A stretch of DNA of 64,000 nt, from positions 1 through 64,000 of the forward strand of contig LRSR01000260.1 in the NCBI GenBank assembly GCA_001579985.1, read 5' to 3'. Positions 34,601 through 46,008 of this stretch are shown here, piece by piece. The stretch's first letter is position 1, and every line of letters begins with the position of its first letter. The stretch comes from Hypsibius dujardini (Eukaryota; Tardigrada; Eutardigrada; Parachela; Hypsibiidae). Both the position numbers and the translations under genes were made by a program. The notes beneath the pieces were generated by a model. That model was not told the origin of the DNA, made no database searches, and worked only from the letters and a program-made list of their open reading frames with translations.

Positions 34601-36340
34601 GGTGAGCTCGTACACCCACGGACAAACTCAGTTTAAATTGTTCGGTTGTTGCCACTGACCGAACTCCAGCTGCTGTTGTCCGACCTGTTGGGGACTGGCG
34701 TAGAAGGTGGCGGTCTCAGTCGGAGGTAGGGCCGGAAATGAGGAGCCTGTTTGAACGGCATTCAGCGTTGCCGGCTGCTCCAACTGCGGGAGCATCTGCT
34801 GGGACTGGCATGGGGCGATTGGTGGTCGATACTGTGGCGGCTGATACGGTGACTGGTTCGACATCGCTGACTGCTGCTGAAATGTTGAGTACGGAGGAGC
34901 GTATCTTTGAGGTGGTGATCCGTAGCTGGTGGGTCGTTGGGACCACTCTTGACGATTGAGGTTGACGTTTTGGTACACTCCTCTCCCTCCACCGCGGCTC
35001 GCACCGCGGCCGGAGCTGAGGCATCGAATGGATACGTGTCCCACCTTCCCACAGAACCGACAGATTGGGCGGCCATCCGGAGCCCACTGGTTGTTCGGTG
35101 GTTGCCGACGGGGCTCATTAGCCTGCAGCTTTTGTTGTTCCGCCTGCTGTTTAAGGAAGGCGGTCAGTTGATTTTTGAGGTCGGCAACCTGCAGTTCCAA
35201 ATTAGTTTCTTTCACGGCGGCGGCGACCTGACCGGCGGTTGCGGCGGAATAGGCGGGGGTTGACGCCGGAGAGGCGAGTGAAGATTTCATTGCTATCAGC
35301 TGAGCCTTAGCTCGTTAGGCGTAATCGTATTTCCTTCCGACGTCTCGGAGTCGGTCCTGGAAGGCGATGACTGTGTTGGGCATGTCGGTTACGAACTCCG
35401 ACTTTAGATGCGTTGGAAGGCCTTCGAAAAGACGGATCGCCTTCTCCTCTTCGGAAGCGTGAGGGTTCGTCTCGTCGATGTACCGTAGTCGGTCGTTGAC
35501 GTACTTGAGCGGTTTGTCCTCGGCTTGCATCACGCCGGCTCCGAGGAGGTCCTAATCGATTCGGCTCTTGCCAAAGGTCCGAAGAAAGAGTTTCTTTAAG
35601 GCGTCCCAGTTGGTGATGTGTTTGTGGTTATTATGCCAGTGGAGGGTTGTTATGCCGTCGACAGCCAGATACATGTGACGGATGTAGTCATCGTTTGACC
35701 ATTTGTGGAGGTAGCCGCAGCGCTCAAGGCGCAAGATGAAGTCGTTGGCGTCTTCGTGTAGCGCCGCGAAGAACTTCGGTAGATCTCGAAGACTGACGGT
35801 CTTCTGGTTCTTGACTTGTACGGCTTTGAAAAGAGTCGTCAGGTCGTGCATGGTCATGTTGACTGTGTCGTCCTCGTCCTCCTCGACGACGCTTTCATGA
35901 TCCTTGCCGTCGTCCGTCACTCGCTGGTCTGGACGCTTGTCCTTCTGGGTGGCGTTTACCTTTCCGTCTCGGTTGTTGTCTTCTTTGCTTCGTCCGTCGT
36001 CCTTTGGGGCGTCCTCCTCTTGAGACATTCTGTGTTCGTTGCTCTGTCGTCGGGTCGCTGGTTGTCGTTGCCGGCGCTGTTGTTTTTTGTTCGCAGAGAA
36101 TTGTCTCGCTTGTTCGGCTGCCAAGGGTAATTGTTGCCCTTTCAATCGCGTGATTCTGCTGTTGATGACCGGTGTTGGACTCTTGACTGGGTCCAGGTCG
36201 TTGTTGACGAACCGTCGGATCGGTTCAAAGTTGGTCGGTGAGTGATCGAAATCAATCACTGTTTCGATGAATTGTTGTCCAGTTGGCGAAAGATGTGGAG
36301 GTCGAACGTCCGTTATTCGATGCGGACTGAACAAGTTGTC
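31676..36340 (-). mobile_element. Ty3/gypsy LTR-retrotransposon fossil, broken and truncated
   Basis: On the minus strand the family's usual parts follow in order: gag (about 36.3-35.3 kb), a CCHC zinc knuckle (CRFCGKVGHVSIRC, near 35.05 kb), aspartic protease (DTGSG, near 34.5 kb), reverse transcriptase (about 33.4-32.6 kb, with MPFGLCNSPATF and VYLDDIQIFS), RNase H (about 32.5-32.1 kb) and the zinc-binding head of integrase (about 31.85-31.7 kb). The gag-protease-RT-RNase H-integrase order assigns it to Ty3/gypsy. The integrase core and both LTRs are not found. The coding region has about six breaks. It looks old and immobile. Confidence 0.9.
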
Positions 36341-36735
36341 GCAACCTTCAGACCCAATTGATGGGTCCGAACCTTAGAATAAGATATTGGTACTGATACT
36401 GTATTGGCTACAGGTGGTGTACAATTGTACCCGTACACATGAGATGTCGTCAAGACTGACATGCCGAAAGATGGAGCTTTTGTGCAATAATATTCTACAG
36501 TAATCAGACTGATTGATTTATGTCAATGTCGATGATCGGAAATCGAACCCTCTAATTATAAAACTCTTTTGATTTTTTTTATTCCCGATACATAGTTAAG
36601 CGCCAATATTTTTGTAAACTTGCAAAGTGTTTTTGTTTCATACTGGGCGATCATAATACCCATGAAAATTGCGCTTTTTATTACAAAGTGTGAATGCGTA
36701 ATGATAATAATAATGGTTACCTTTCTGACCTTTAG

Positions 36736-36839
36736 GTCCATATAAAGTGCTGACAAAAAAAAAACAAATTTCCATCATGGGTCCGGAAGCTGTAACCACG
36801 TTGGCGGGACGACCAGCCAACAAGCTTAAATCAATTGAA
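36736..36839 (+). pseudogene. Possible diverged second exon of the basic-peptide family
   Basis: After a fair acceptor (ctgacctttag) the frame, entered with two leading bases as in the family, reads YKVLTKKKQISIM, then VTTLAGRPANKLKSIE and a stop. The KKKQ and TTLAG elements and the short basic tail recall KKQLNP and TTLAGAAKLPTQKP of the 42.5-kb gene. No matching first exon with a signal peptide was found at the expected distance. This is a weak call. Confidence 0.22.
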
Positions 36840-37032
36840 TAAACTCTTAGAGCAAACTTTACAGATCAGCAACTACATATTAGCGCTTTTTTCATTTGGA
36901 CGTGAAAATCATTACGGTCGGCACGCACAGTGACGCTAAACAAATATGAATGACATACTTCACCAAGATGAAAACAGCAAAAAACAACCATGCATATTTG
37001 GGGCGCCGTGTTATTTCAAAACCCCTGTGCTC

Positions 37033-37603
37033 AAACTGGCTACACCGTGCTACACCGGCTACACCGTGCTACACTGACTACACCATGCTACACTAGCTAC
37101 ATTGGCTACACCATACTACACTAGCTACACTGGCTACACCGGCTACACTGGATACACTGGTTACACCATGCTACACTGGCTACACTGGCTACACTATGCT
37201 ACACTGGCTACACCATGCTACACTGGTTACACTGGCTTCACTGGCTTCACTGGTTTCACTGGCTTCACTGGCTTGACTGGTTTCACTGGCTTCACTGGCT
37301 ACACAATGCTACACTAGCTAAACCGGCTACATCATGTTACACTGGCTACACTGGCTACAGCGTGCTACACCGGCAACACCATGCTACACTGATTACACCG
37401 GCCACACCGTGCTACACTGGCTACACTGGCTACACTATGCTACACTGGTTACACTGGCTACACTGGCAACACCATGCTACACTGATTACACCGGCTACAC
37501 CGTGCTACACTGGCTTAACTGGCTTCACTGGCTACACAATGCTACACTAGCTAAACCGGCTACATCATGCTACACTGGCTACACCGGCTACACCGGCTTC
37601 ATT
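37033..37603 (+). repeat. Minisatellite, 9-bp unit TGGCTACAC, second array
   Basis: About 60 units of CTACACTGG and variants (CTTCACTGG, CTACACCGG) occupy 571 bp. A block of about 110-150 bp recurs within it (gctacacaatgctacactag twice), showing higher-order duplication. Its orientation is opposite to the array at 25222-25866. Long frames of (YTG)n and (LHW)n type are repeat artefacts. Confidence 0.95.
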
Positions 37604-39220
37604 GAAGAATAAATAATCCTTATAAATTTTTATGTGTACAACCTTGACATACCTACTTATACGTCACCGCATACCTTTCGTCTTAAGAAATTTAGGGCTA
37701 TCATTGACTTCTTGTAAATGCTTTGATAAAAGTATGATTTTGACTTTGTTCATACATCCCGTGCCCACAAGGACACATTTTGCAACGCAAAAACGTAAGT
37801 CATTTGCGTGAATTGCAACAGAAAAACAGCGAAACTCGAAATCATTGCTGGACCCAGTTATCAAAGCTGGAGAAACGGCAATATAGCTGTGATAAAACGG
37901 CTTCGTATCCTTGACAAGTTTCTTAAGGACAGTTTTCGCAAGAAAGAAAATCTTATCCGCACATATTTTGCATGGAGGTTATTAATCTGTGAAAGATTGA
38001 AATAAGTGAAGATACTGAATGGAATATGGTTACAGGAAACGAAATTTGAAACCTAAAATAAACTCGTTGACGTAAAAAAATAAAAATAAAAGGTTGTGGG
38101 CAAATTCCCACATCCTAAATTAAACACAACATTCGAATTAATTCGTTGTTGTATAAACAGTTTAGGGTGCGTTTGGAGCCATTTGCGGTGTAGTTTTAGG
38201 GCGCAAGAACCAGGGGAGTGGAAATTTAGAGTTATCCAACTAGCAATAAGCAAACGTATAAATATGAAGTTTAAGTATAAAGTAAGTGGGGGATAAGTGT
38301 GAGGTATAAGGACGTTGGGGATACCCTGGCGCAAAATATACAGTCGATTAATATTTCACAGACACAATACCATCACTAGTGTTGGTCAGTTATGTATTAA
38401 GACAACTTTGCCTTGAACCCTCAGTTTATTTAAACTTATCAGACATTTTATAGACATAGTCCCTGACAAAAAATGACAATAATTCGAACTTTTATTGAAA
38501 TCGTGTATGGTTCTCAAAAAGGTACCACAATATGTATCATTCAGGTTTCTGCATTATTTTATTCCGGCTCTCTAGGCAACGCTTCGATCAGTTTGTTTGA
38601 CAACATGTCTTATCGGATTTGCTCGCTTTTTAAGCTTTCTAACAGGCTCCTTTGCATGTTTGATTTCTTAAGAGAAGCAGCGGTCTTCTTTTCTTTTTTC
38701 AGCTTCTTTTTAAGTATTTATTGGGCTTTGGTCAGACGCTCTTCAAAGGCAATCCGGACGGACGCAGAGGTTTCCAGTCGGGTGTCTTTCAGTTTTTGCG
38801 TTTTCGAAGAAATGGAGTTGTTGAGTCGTTGATGCATGGTCATCGCGATGTGGTATCTGGCAGTGGTTCTTCTAATCTGTCGGCAAAGAGCGCAAAGTCG
38901 AGTCGATGTTTAAGCCGAAGCGCTTGCGGGATTCGCGTAAAATTTGTTCCTCCTCTACAATGGGCGCAGCATCTAATCGGCCGTATTCCCACATGGAAGT
39001 ACAATCATTTGGCTACGGTCATCTCCGTCGAAACATGAAGTTACGTTCCTTATTCCGTTCGATGCATAAATGTTGCTGTACCGTCTACTGAGTGCAAATC
39101 TGCTATCGTCCAGGTTCCAAAGCTTGTTCGGATTTGAGGTATCCTTCTGCCTTGAGCTTCGCAATGAGGGCGATCTACTGCAAACACAGCTCATCTGTCA
39201 ATTGTCTTGCTTTCTTCCGG
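37604..39220. other. No gene recognised
   Basis: Short frames only. From about 38500 the minus strand may already belong to a decayed element next to the mariner, but no domain could be read there. Confidence 0.4.
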
Positions 39221-39229
39221 TTGTCGACC

Positions 39230-40260
39230 TGGCTAATTCGCTCCAAACTGAATGCCTTTTTCACATCGTGAAAACATGCTCAAAAGACGGGTGAGATCCA
39301 TTCTTAAAGAGCTCCCGGAGGCGGCAGTGCACGGCTGCATCAAGTTCCTTTTCTGTGTCGAACAGCTTCCCACGCAAAGTTTCTTTCATTTAGGAAATAA
39401 ATAAAAATCACATGGTGAGAGGTCGGGCGAGTGCGGGGGTTGCGGCAAAAGTTTGAGTCCTTCTTGCTGCAAAAAATCGATGGTCAAGCTGCAGGTGTGG
39501 CTGCTGCGTTATCGTGGTGCAGTTTCAGGCCTCGAAGTCCGATCTTCCCTCGTTTTTTTTCAGTTTCCGCAGCATTTCAAGCAGGTTTTCACGTAATAGG
39601 CAGCATTGATGGTCCTCCTGCCTGGTGTGGGAACGAGCTTCGAAATGGAAACCACTCCGGAAGAATTAAAGAAAACAATTAACATAGTCTTGCGCACGCT
39701 TCGAGAACGTCGCACTTTCAATGGCCTTGGATCTGTTTTCTTGACCCATTCCATCGATTGACGTTTTGTAAGCGAATCATAGTAATACCCCCACATCTCA
39801 TCCCCTGTTACAATCTCTTTCAACCGTCGTTTGTTCTCTCCGCCGAAGTCGTTGATCAAATTCTGGCAGAAAACTAACCGGGCTTGCTTTCGGTCCGCCG
39901 TGAGCGTATGAGGGACCCATCGATAGCAGATTTTTTTTATGCCCAACTCCCTCTTCAAAATGGCTGTACACTGTGACGAACCGATGTCCAGGGCATGACG
40001 TATCTGTTCGTATAAAGCATGGGGATGATCTATGACGAAATCACAGACGGCAATAATTTTTTCAGGAGTTTCAGCCGTCGGGCGTTTTTCAATGCGAGGT
40101 AAATCTTCCAACACGCTTCTCCCAGCGCGCAGATCAGAAAACCACCGCTGAATGGTGCGTTTGGATGGAATAGATTCTCCTGCGAAAGTTTTCTGCAGAC
40201 GGACGAGGCATTAGCTAGGTGTGAGGCCATTTTTATGTCATGAAAGACAGATTCTCGAAG
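39230..40260 (-). mobile_element. mariner-family DNA transposon, transposase broken by frameshifts
   Basis: The longest open part (40114-39560) reads from LEDLPRIEKRP through CYRWVPHTLTADRK and IVTGDEMWGYYYD (first catalytic Asp) to KTCLKCCGN. Upstream, in another frame, lies the helix-turn-helix segment KRTIQRWFSDLRAGRS. Downstream, in shifted frames, lie LHHDNA (second Asp) and SPDLSPCDFYLFP (third Asp). The spacing between the second and third Asp is 34 residues, the DD34D signature of mariner. At least three frameshifts or stops separate these parts, so it is inactive. Terminal inverted repeats were not located by eye. Confidence 0.85.
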
Positions 40261-41459
40261 TGCAGAAGTACATTTAATTATGGTGAGGCTCGTGAATGAA
40301 GTGAGCTGCTGAAATTAGCCTGTGTCTGCTCGTCTGTCTCGCCTCTCTCCTGCCACTCGCTGCCCTACTTATTTTTTATCTAGGTCGTCTGTCTCTCCTT
40401 TGTCCTTCTGCAAGAGCAGAATTTCAATACCTGCTCTAAGCTCATTTTAAAAAGGGGAGTGACATTATTTTCAGTTTGCCCCTCGTACTTGAATAACAAC
40501 ACATCGAGCTCAGCACAATTGTGCTGTAGATTGCAGATCGCAAGCTACTCTTTCGGCGTAAACTTGGTCGGTCTTCCTCGTAACCCAATTTATCAGTCAT
40601 ATTATTGCCGTTGAAGAGTTACCTGCGACACACAAAAAATCAGAAACAGCCTTCCAAACAGTTGTTTCCCCTTTCTCAACTGCATATATGACCGCATTCA
40701 TTCTGCTACTCATTTCCGAATAAAAAATTTGAAAAATGATAAAACCGCAATATATTGATGAACACAAAACCAGGATGAGGCATGCACAAATGGAAGTAAG
40801 GTGGAAATTCAAATAAATAGTCTCCTGCAATGATCATCTGGGAAACCGCATCTGCCCACCGACAATCAGCTGATCAATTCTGTTGCCGGTGTGTGATTTC
40901 TACCAGTGGCGCCCTTGCAGCTTAAACAATTTTTTTAACAACAATTTTTTCTAGCCACTCACATTTTTAATCCACATGACATTCAATATTTTTCCCGCAG
41001 TAAAACTAAACCATTATTTTTGTTGTTTTGAAAGTCTAAAAAACGAAATGGAAAGGAAAGGATCAAATGGATGCACCTCGCATTCCAGATCTTGAGTTTG
41101 GTCGTCAAATGACCGGTCGTCAAACACATCGAAAGAATAGATCAAGCATGAGGCGTCAGAAATTGCTGGGAACAAAATCTCCAAACAGAGCCAATGCCCT
41201 GCGTTTTAAAGCTGCTAAATTTCACCGTTAGCTGCATTTTTGTTTAGTTTTGCAGATTTGTTTATCAGGATTACTGAACACACTAAAGCACGACGTTCTA
41301 CAGAGGATGAATCTTTTACACGCGACCACTTCTTCAAAATCTCTTTACAAAAACGTCTTCTCCCCATTCAACACAAGTTCGATTTAGAGACTCCCATGTT
41401 CTATCATTACTTCGACACGTTTTAGCCAGAATAAAAGAGTTTTCCAAATAAAATCGAAA

Positions 41460-41710
41460 GAATTTCAGACCACACCGCTGTCATGACACGCTTGAGGTCA
41501 TGAAAAGTATTACCCTCGTTGTCAAACAAATTCCACTTGAATTTTCCGTTGATCGCGTAGTCCATCGAAGCCAGATCCGATAAATTGAAAGATATATGAA
41601 TATCCTAAGACGTAAACCAGAACCTGATTGGAGCGTTGATTTTTTGGAGATAATCGAATGCATTTTGATGAACCCTCAAATTGGCATAAATCATATTGCT
41701 GAAAGTTCAA
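41460..41710 (-). mobile_element. mariner/Tc1-type transposase C-terminal fragment
   Basis: Across two minus-strand frames one reads YANLRVHQNAFDYLQKINAP, then SDLASMDYAING and TFHDLKRVMTAVWSEIL. PDLxPMDY near the third catalytic Asp, followed by a helical tail ending in AWxEI, is typical of Tc1/mariner transposases. Here the Pro of PD is replaced by Ser. It lies about 1.2 kb from the mariner above, on the same strand, but has a different motif (SMDY against PCDF), so it is a separate element. Confidence 0.45.
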
Positions 41711-42393
41711 ACTTTTCTAATTCAGTTCTACGGTTAGCAAGTTTGGTTTCAGTGAAATTTGATTAGCGGGATTTAATAGTACCGAAGTACAAAACTAGCG
41801 GATTGCGTACATAAAAAAATGGGGAGCAATCACGCTTGTAATACCCAGAAATATTTTCATTGGCCGCTTGCGCAGCTGCGTGAAAATCTGCGGGTGTTTT
41901 AGCAGGATTGAGCAACTTAGGTCACGTTCTTCGACTGATTGATCGATCGATCGATGATTGACGTTTCAGACACCGCAGATGGACAGGCACTTATGCATAA
42001 GGATAAACATATCCTCCCCCTTTGGGACCTGCCCTGAATTAGTAGAAATTGAAAATTAAGCTATGCCATGAGAAACGAAGATCAATGTGTTGTTAATTTA
42101 ATGCTGTAAAATTAATTCAGTGAAATTCCTGCGACGGCAGAAGAAGGTCAGATTGTGAATTTTTTAGGAGTTCATGTAAGGTTTCCGAACAGTTTCAAAA
42201 GTATAATATTACATCATCAACACCGTTACGTCACGCTACACATCTCCCTATGTATTAATTGGTTTGACTATTATCCATATTTTGTGTTTCCCATCACAAA
42301 AACGCCATGGGCAGGACTTACATTTTCATACATTTTGGCTCTTTCTCTTTGAATTCACATTTTTACTGCTTCCTTGTTAATAGAAAAAGTATG

Positions 42394-42400
42394 TATAAAT
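42394..42400 (+). promoter_or_regulatory. TATA box of the 42.5-kb peptide gene
   Basis: GTATAAATG, identical to the nonamer at the other two close paralogues, 77-83 nt before the start codon. Confidence 0.7.
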
Positions 42401-42476
42401 GTGAAATACAAATGACACGATCTCGCACAAATATTTTTGAACAAATTACTAACGCAGTCCAATATCAATCAGCCAA

Positions 42477-42827
42477 ATGGATCATTGTGTTAAGTTGTCA
42501 TGCTTTCTGATCATTTTTATGATGTATGTGTGTGTGAATGTCAGTGCAATTCCGAAAAAAGCTTTGGAAACGAATCAGCAAACACATATCGTTAGCCAGA
42601 GTCAACGTAAGAAAGTAACAGTTAGTGCTTACACCGACCAAAATTTAAACTGAAATATTTTCTTTACAGGAGCAGCTCCATTGGCAAGCAAAAAACAGCT
42701 GAACCCTCTTTCCAAAAGGCTGGTTGCGCGAGTTGCAAGTGTGACCGGTACCGCTACTCCTGGCACCATTACTAAGACTACACTGGCAGGCGCGGCTAAG
42801 CTTCCAACGCAAAAACCGCTCCGATAA
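42477..42827 (+). CDS. Small secreted basic peptide, 42.5-kb member
   Basis: Exon 1 is 42477-42606 (130 nt) and exon 2 is 42670-42827 (158 nt), with a 63-bp intron in phase 1 (GTAAGA...TTTACAG), giving 95 residues. The signal peptide is MDHCVKLSCFLIIFMMYVCV, with cleavage probably after NVSA. The mature peptide starts IPKKALETNQ, continues ASKKQLNPLSKRLVARVA and SVTGTATPGTITKTTL, and ends KLPTQKPLR. One Glu and about 12 Lys/Arg are present, with no mature Cys. Exon lengths match those of the 18.5- and 46.9-kb genes exactly, and the core SVTGTATPGTITKTTL is unchanged while the N-terminal half differs. This suggests the C-terminal half carries the conserved function. The role is unknown. Confidence 0.85.
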
Positions 42828-44137
42828 TATACTCATTACTAAAAATATTTTAAAACGAGGAAAAACGTACCGCTAAACAGGTTAAAAAATGTGTCACTAC
42901 CTTAACAGACAACTGTCTTCTAAATTGTTCAACTGTTTTAAAGCATTAATTTCCCTTCACAAGGAATCGTGACATCTTTGATTTTTTTTCAAGCTTCAAT
43001 TTGTCCCACTGCGTCGTTCTGTGGCAAAAAGAGTCAAAACTAAGCCCGGAACGTCGAGGTTAATGAGCTGCTGCACGGGCTTAGTACCCAAATAAAACGC
43101 GATTAGCAGTTGATGAGTATCTGGAGAGTTATGTTTTAAGTCTACCGGTGCTTTTCAAACAGATCTAAAACCGTTATTTCTCGGCTGCTAGTAACGAAAT
43201 TTTTCATCACCGAGCCTGCCAATGTAAGCATCTATTACAGGCGGTAAAGTGAGACTCTGTGCAAATTCTGGAAAACCCGATCTCTGGATACCCGATCTCA
43301 GTAATGGTCCACGCCACACCCTCATATACTTCCACAAAAATCCCTTCTGAAAAAACTGCCTATTTTGAATTGCCGCAATGAATGTGCAAAGAAAAATGTT
43401 TCATGAGGGGCTGCATTTATGAAAGGTACAGCCCACAATAATTTGGCAGAAATTTGGGGAGATTTTGTCATAAACATTGTTTTGTGAAAAAAGGCTCTCC
43501 GTATTGCGGTGCACAGCTTCCCACCTACCGCACGCTCGCAATCATTTTAAGATCAGTCTTCTGCTATGATGTTGAGCTATCACGTAAACTAAAATAGGCA
43601 GAAGCTAAATCTAGCTAGACGAGGAACTGAACTTTAAAATTGGGACTCTCCACATCATGATTTGTGCAGATTTGAGAGGCAATCAAGATTGCTTGTTCTT
43701 TAAAAAATTGACTATGTGATCAAAATGAGTTTGTCACTCAAGGCAGTTCAATAATAGAGCTGAATAATAGCGACTTTTATAAAAGGAGTAATATTTAGCA
43801 AGGCCGGTTTGTTTTAGTGTCACGCAAACAAATAAAAAAATGCTTTACTGCTCTGGGCCACGCACTCTCTTAACCGGGGTCCACAAACAGATTCACGGCA
43901 AGGTCGCGATGAGTTTTAGCATTCATTTATGGGCACACATTTTATAGCCAACAGGATTGAGATAATTAAGCGTTTCAAAATTCAGTATGTGCAGTCTCAG
44001 TACGGGGTGTAGTAAAATTTGTCTCAAACGCATTGCCGGATCCCGTACATGTGTTTACTAATATCAGGAGTTCTCTCCTTAAACAATAAAGAAGCACTAG
44101 GCAGATACATAATGATTTTTTTGGCACTCATTTTTAG
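42828..44137. other. No gene recognised
   Basis: Intergenic AT-rich DNA between a peptide gene and a peptide-gene relic. No terminal repeats or domains were seen. Confidence 0.4.
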
Positions 44138-44310
44138 AGCATTTCTCATCATCATTTTTGTTATGTAGTGGGACAATTACTGTACAATATATTTATCTAC
44201 ACCCACCCTCATCTTCCAAGGGTGCGGGTGTACAGGGTCGGCATGCCGCCACACTGCTGGGCCGTGTTAAGGCCGCAACTCTTCCAGCCGGTAAAAGCAA
44301 AGCACGTTGA
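44138..44310 (+). pseudogene. Diverged second exon of the basic-peptide family
   Basis: After an acceptor (ctcatttttag) and with the family's two leading bases, the frame runs 56 codons and ends YLHPPSSSKGAGVQGRHAAT, then LLGRVKAATLPAGKSKAR and a stop. HPPSSSKGAGV aligns with NPPPKKQAARV of the 45.6-kb gene, and AATLPAGKSKAR with AAKLPTQKPFR. No first exon with a signal peptide and no TATA box were found upstream at the family's usual spacing. This is probably a decayed member. Confidence 0.35.
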
Positions 44311-45577
44311 AAATATATTTAGTCAAAGACCATTCTACAGAAAAATTATCAAATAAAACCTTCAACAATAGTTTTACTCGCCACTTAATAATAAAAATAA
44401 CAAAACATGTTCTCAGAGTGAATCACTGCCACATGGACGCATAAACAAAGTCATAAAAAATACGGTTTTCATTATTTTAGTCACATTTCTTCAGATTATA
44501 TGAAGCTTAACTGTTTTCTGTCTAAATATCTGGTTGGGAAGTTTTCGATTTTCTTCTGTATGGCAGGGGCACTGGCCACAAAAATTAGACGAAGCTGGCT
44601 GACATTTTTTCTCATTTTGCGCACATAACTTAATTTAATGATACAAAAGTGAGCCACCCTATTTCGAAAATTGACTTATAGCAATTCGTATCAGAACAGA
44701 TAGGCTTCACCCGGAGCACTCTGGAAGGCGAATTGGTTAGGAAATCGATTTATGAAAAATATTTATAAAAGAAAATGGCGCCAAAAGTGCTTTTTTATGT
44801 GTTTTGAAAACTTTCCGATCAAAAACATGTTGGATCGTTCCCGTCCCTAGTTTTTCAGTGCAAATATACATAAAATAAGCATATTTGTTGTCTGAGTTAA
44901 GAGCCTAGAGTTGAACAATGCTGAGATACAGCATTCGAAAAACCTTCCCTAATATCGGATAGACAAGTTATCGACAGGCTTGGTTCTCTCAATCGGTCAA
45001 TTTAAATTCTTAAGTTATATTTTTGTTTTTTTTTTATTCGAGGAAAATAAAATAGTCATCTTTTCTGGGTAGAGCTGCATGGGAAACTACTGCTTTTTCT
45101 CAATTTTTTGAACGCTTACTTTTCTTAAACTGAATGATCTCCGTTTAAGCTAATCACAGGGACATGATCTGTTGCGCACAGTTCCTCTGACAACCGATCG
45201 CGCGTGTCCATGTGTTAGTGAATCACCTTGCACAGTCTTCATCGACGTTATTCTCAAAAATGCACCCTGTGAATAATTCAGACTTGCTTTTGCTAATTCA
45301 ATTTCAAAACGAAATTTGTTTGTTCCTAACAGGCTAACCTGATACGAAGTCCAAGAGTTATACAAATAGTTTGTATTCTTTCCCAAGTGATAAAACAAAC
45401 CCATGCAATGTTCAGGACGACATCCAATTTGTCCGAATGTTTTGACAATAACTATTTCACATAAAAGAACATTCGGATAGCTCTTTATCTACTGGACATC
45501 TCAAATGGTGATAAGTGGACGCAGGTTTTGAAAGCATGCGTACATACGTTTCGCACAGATAGTTTGTGAATATATTT
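44311..45577. other. No gene recognised
   Basis: AT-rich DNA with poly(T) near 45020. Frames are short and unremarkable. Confidence 0.4.
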
Positions 45578-45919
45578 TCATAACGGTCTTTGTGTCGGAA
45601 GTTTAAACGCTTTTGTAGTGGTTTTCAGTTGGGTGCCAGGAGTAGCGACACCGGTCACACTTGCGACTCGCGCAGCTTGCTTTTTTGGAGGTGGGTTGAC
45701 TTGCTTCTTTCCTGATATTGCTGCTGTTCCTGCAAGCGAAACCCATTTCATTTTCAACCAGTTGCGACAACAAGCTCATGGCTTCTTACTTGGACCCCGG
45801 CTCAAAACATGTGTTGGAGAGTTTGCATGCGCAGCCTTATTCGGGATTGCGTTGACGTTAACAAATCCACACACCATGAAAATGATGCAAAGGCATAAAA
45901 ACTTCATGTAATACTCCAT
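45578..45919 (-). CDS. Small secreted basic peptide, 45.6-kb member
   Basis: Exon 1 is 45919-45790 (130 nt) and exon 2 is 45729-45578 (152 nt), with a 60-bp intron in phase 1, giving 93 residues. The signal peptide is MEYYMKFLCLCIIFMVCGFV, with cleavage probably after NVNA. The mature peptide begins IPNKAAHANS, then GKKQVNPPPKKQAARVA and SVTGVATPGTQLKTTT, and ends KLPTQRPL. It has about 12 Lys/Arg, no Asp or Glu, and no Cys. This is the most divergent of the four intact members: it is six bases shorter in exon 2 and its core is SVTGVATPGTQLKTTT, not SVTGTATPGTITKTTL. The gene lies 1.0 kb downstream of the 46.9-kb member on the same strand. Confidence 0.83.
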
Positions 45920-45995
45920 TTTGCCGGTTGCCTTTCGGCTGGTTTAATAAATTGTAGGAAGGTATTGTGCTAGGTAGTTAGATAACTCCTCCGCA

Positions 45996-46008
45996 TTTTT
46001 ATATATAT
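45996..46008 (-). promoter_or_regulatory. TATA box of the 45.6-kb peptide gene
   Basis: The minus strand reads ATATATATAAAAA, about 77-89 nt upstream of the start codon, at the family's spacing but with a different sequence from GTATAAATG. Confidence 0.6.

Noticed and set aside
25222-37603. CRISPR-like array, because of short regular repeats
   Set aside because: The units are contiguous without unique spacers and the context is an animal genome, so this is a minisatellite.
37102-37612. Three overlapping frames of 71-111 codons on +
   Set aside because: Same minisatellite artefact, here from the second array.
41937-41960. Short gatcgatcgatcgat run taken as a regulatory palindrome
   Set aside because: A brief (GATC)n microsatellite; nothing around it suggests function.
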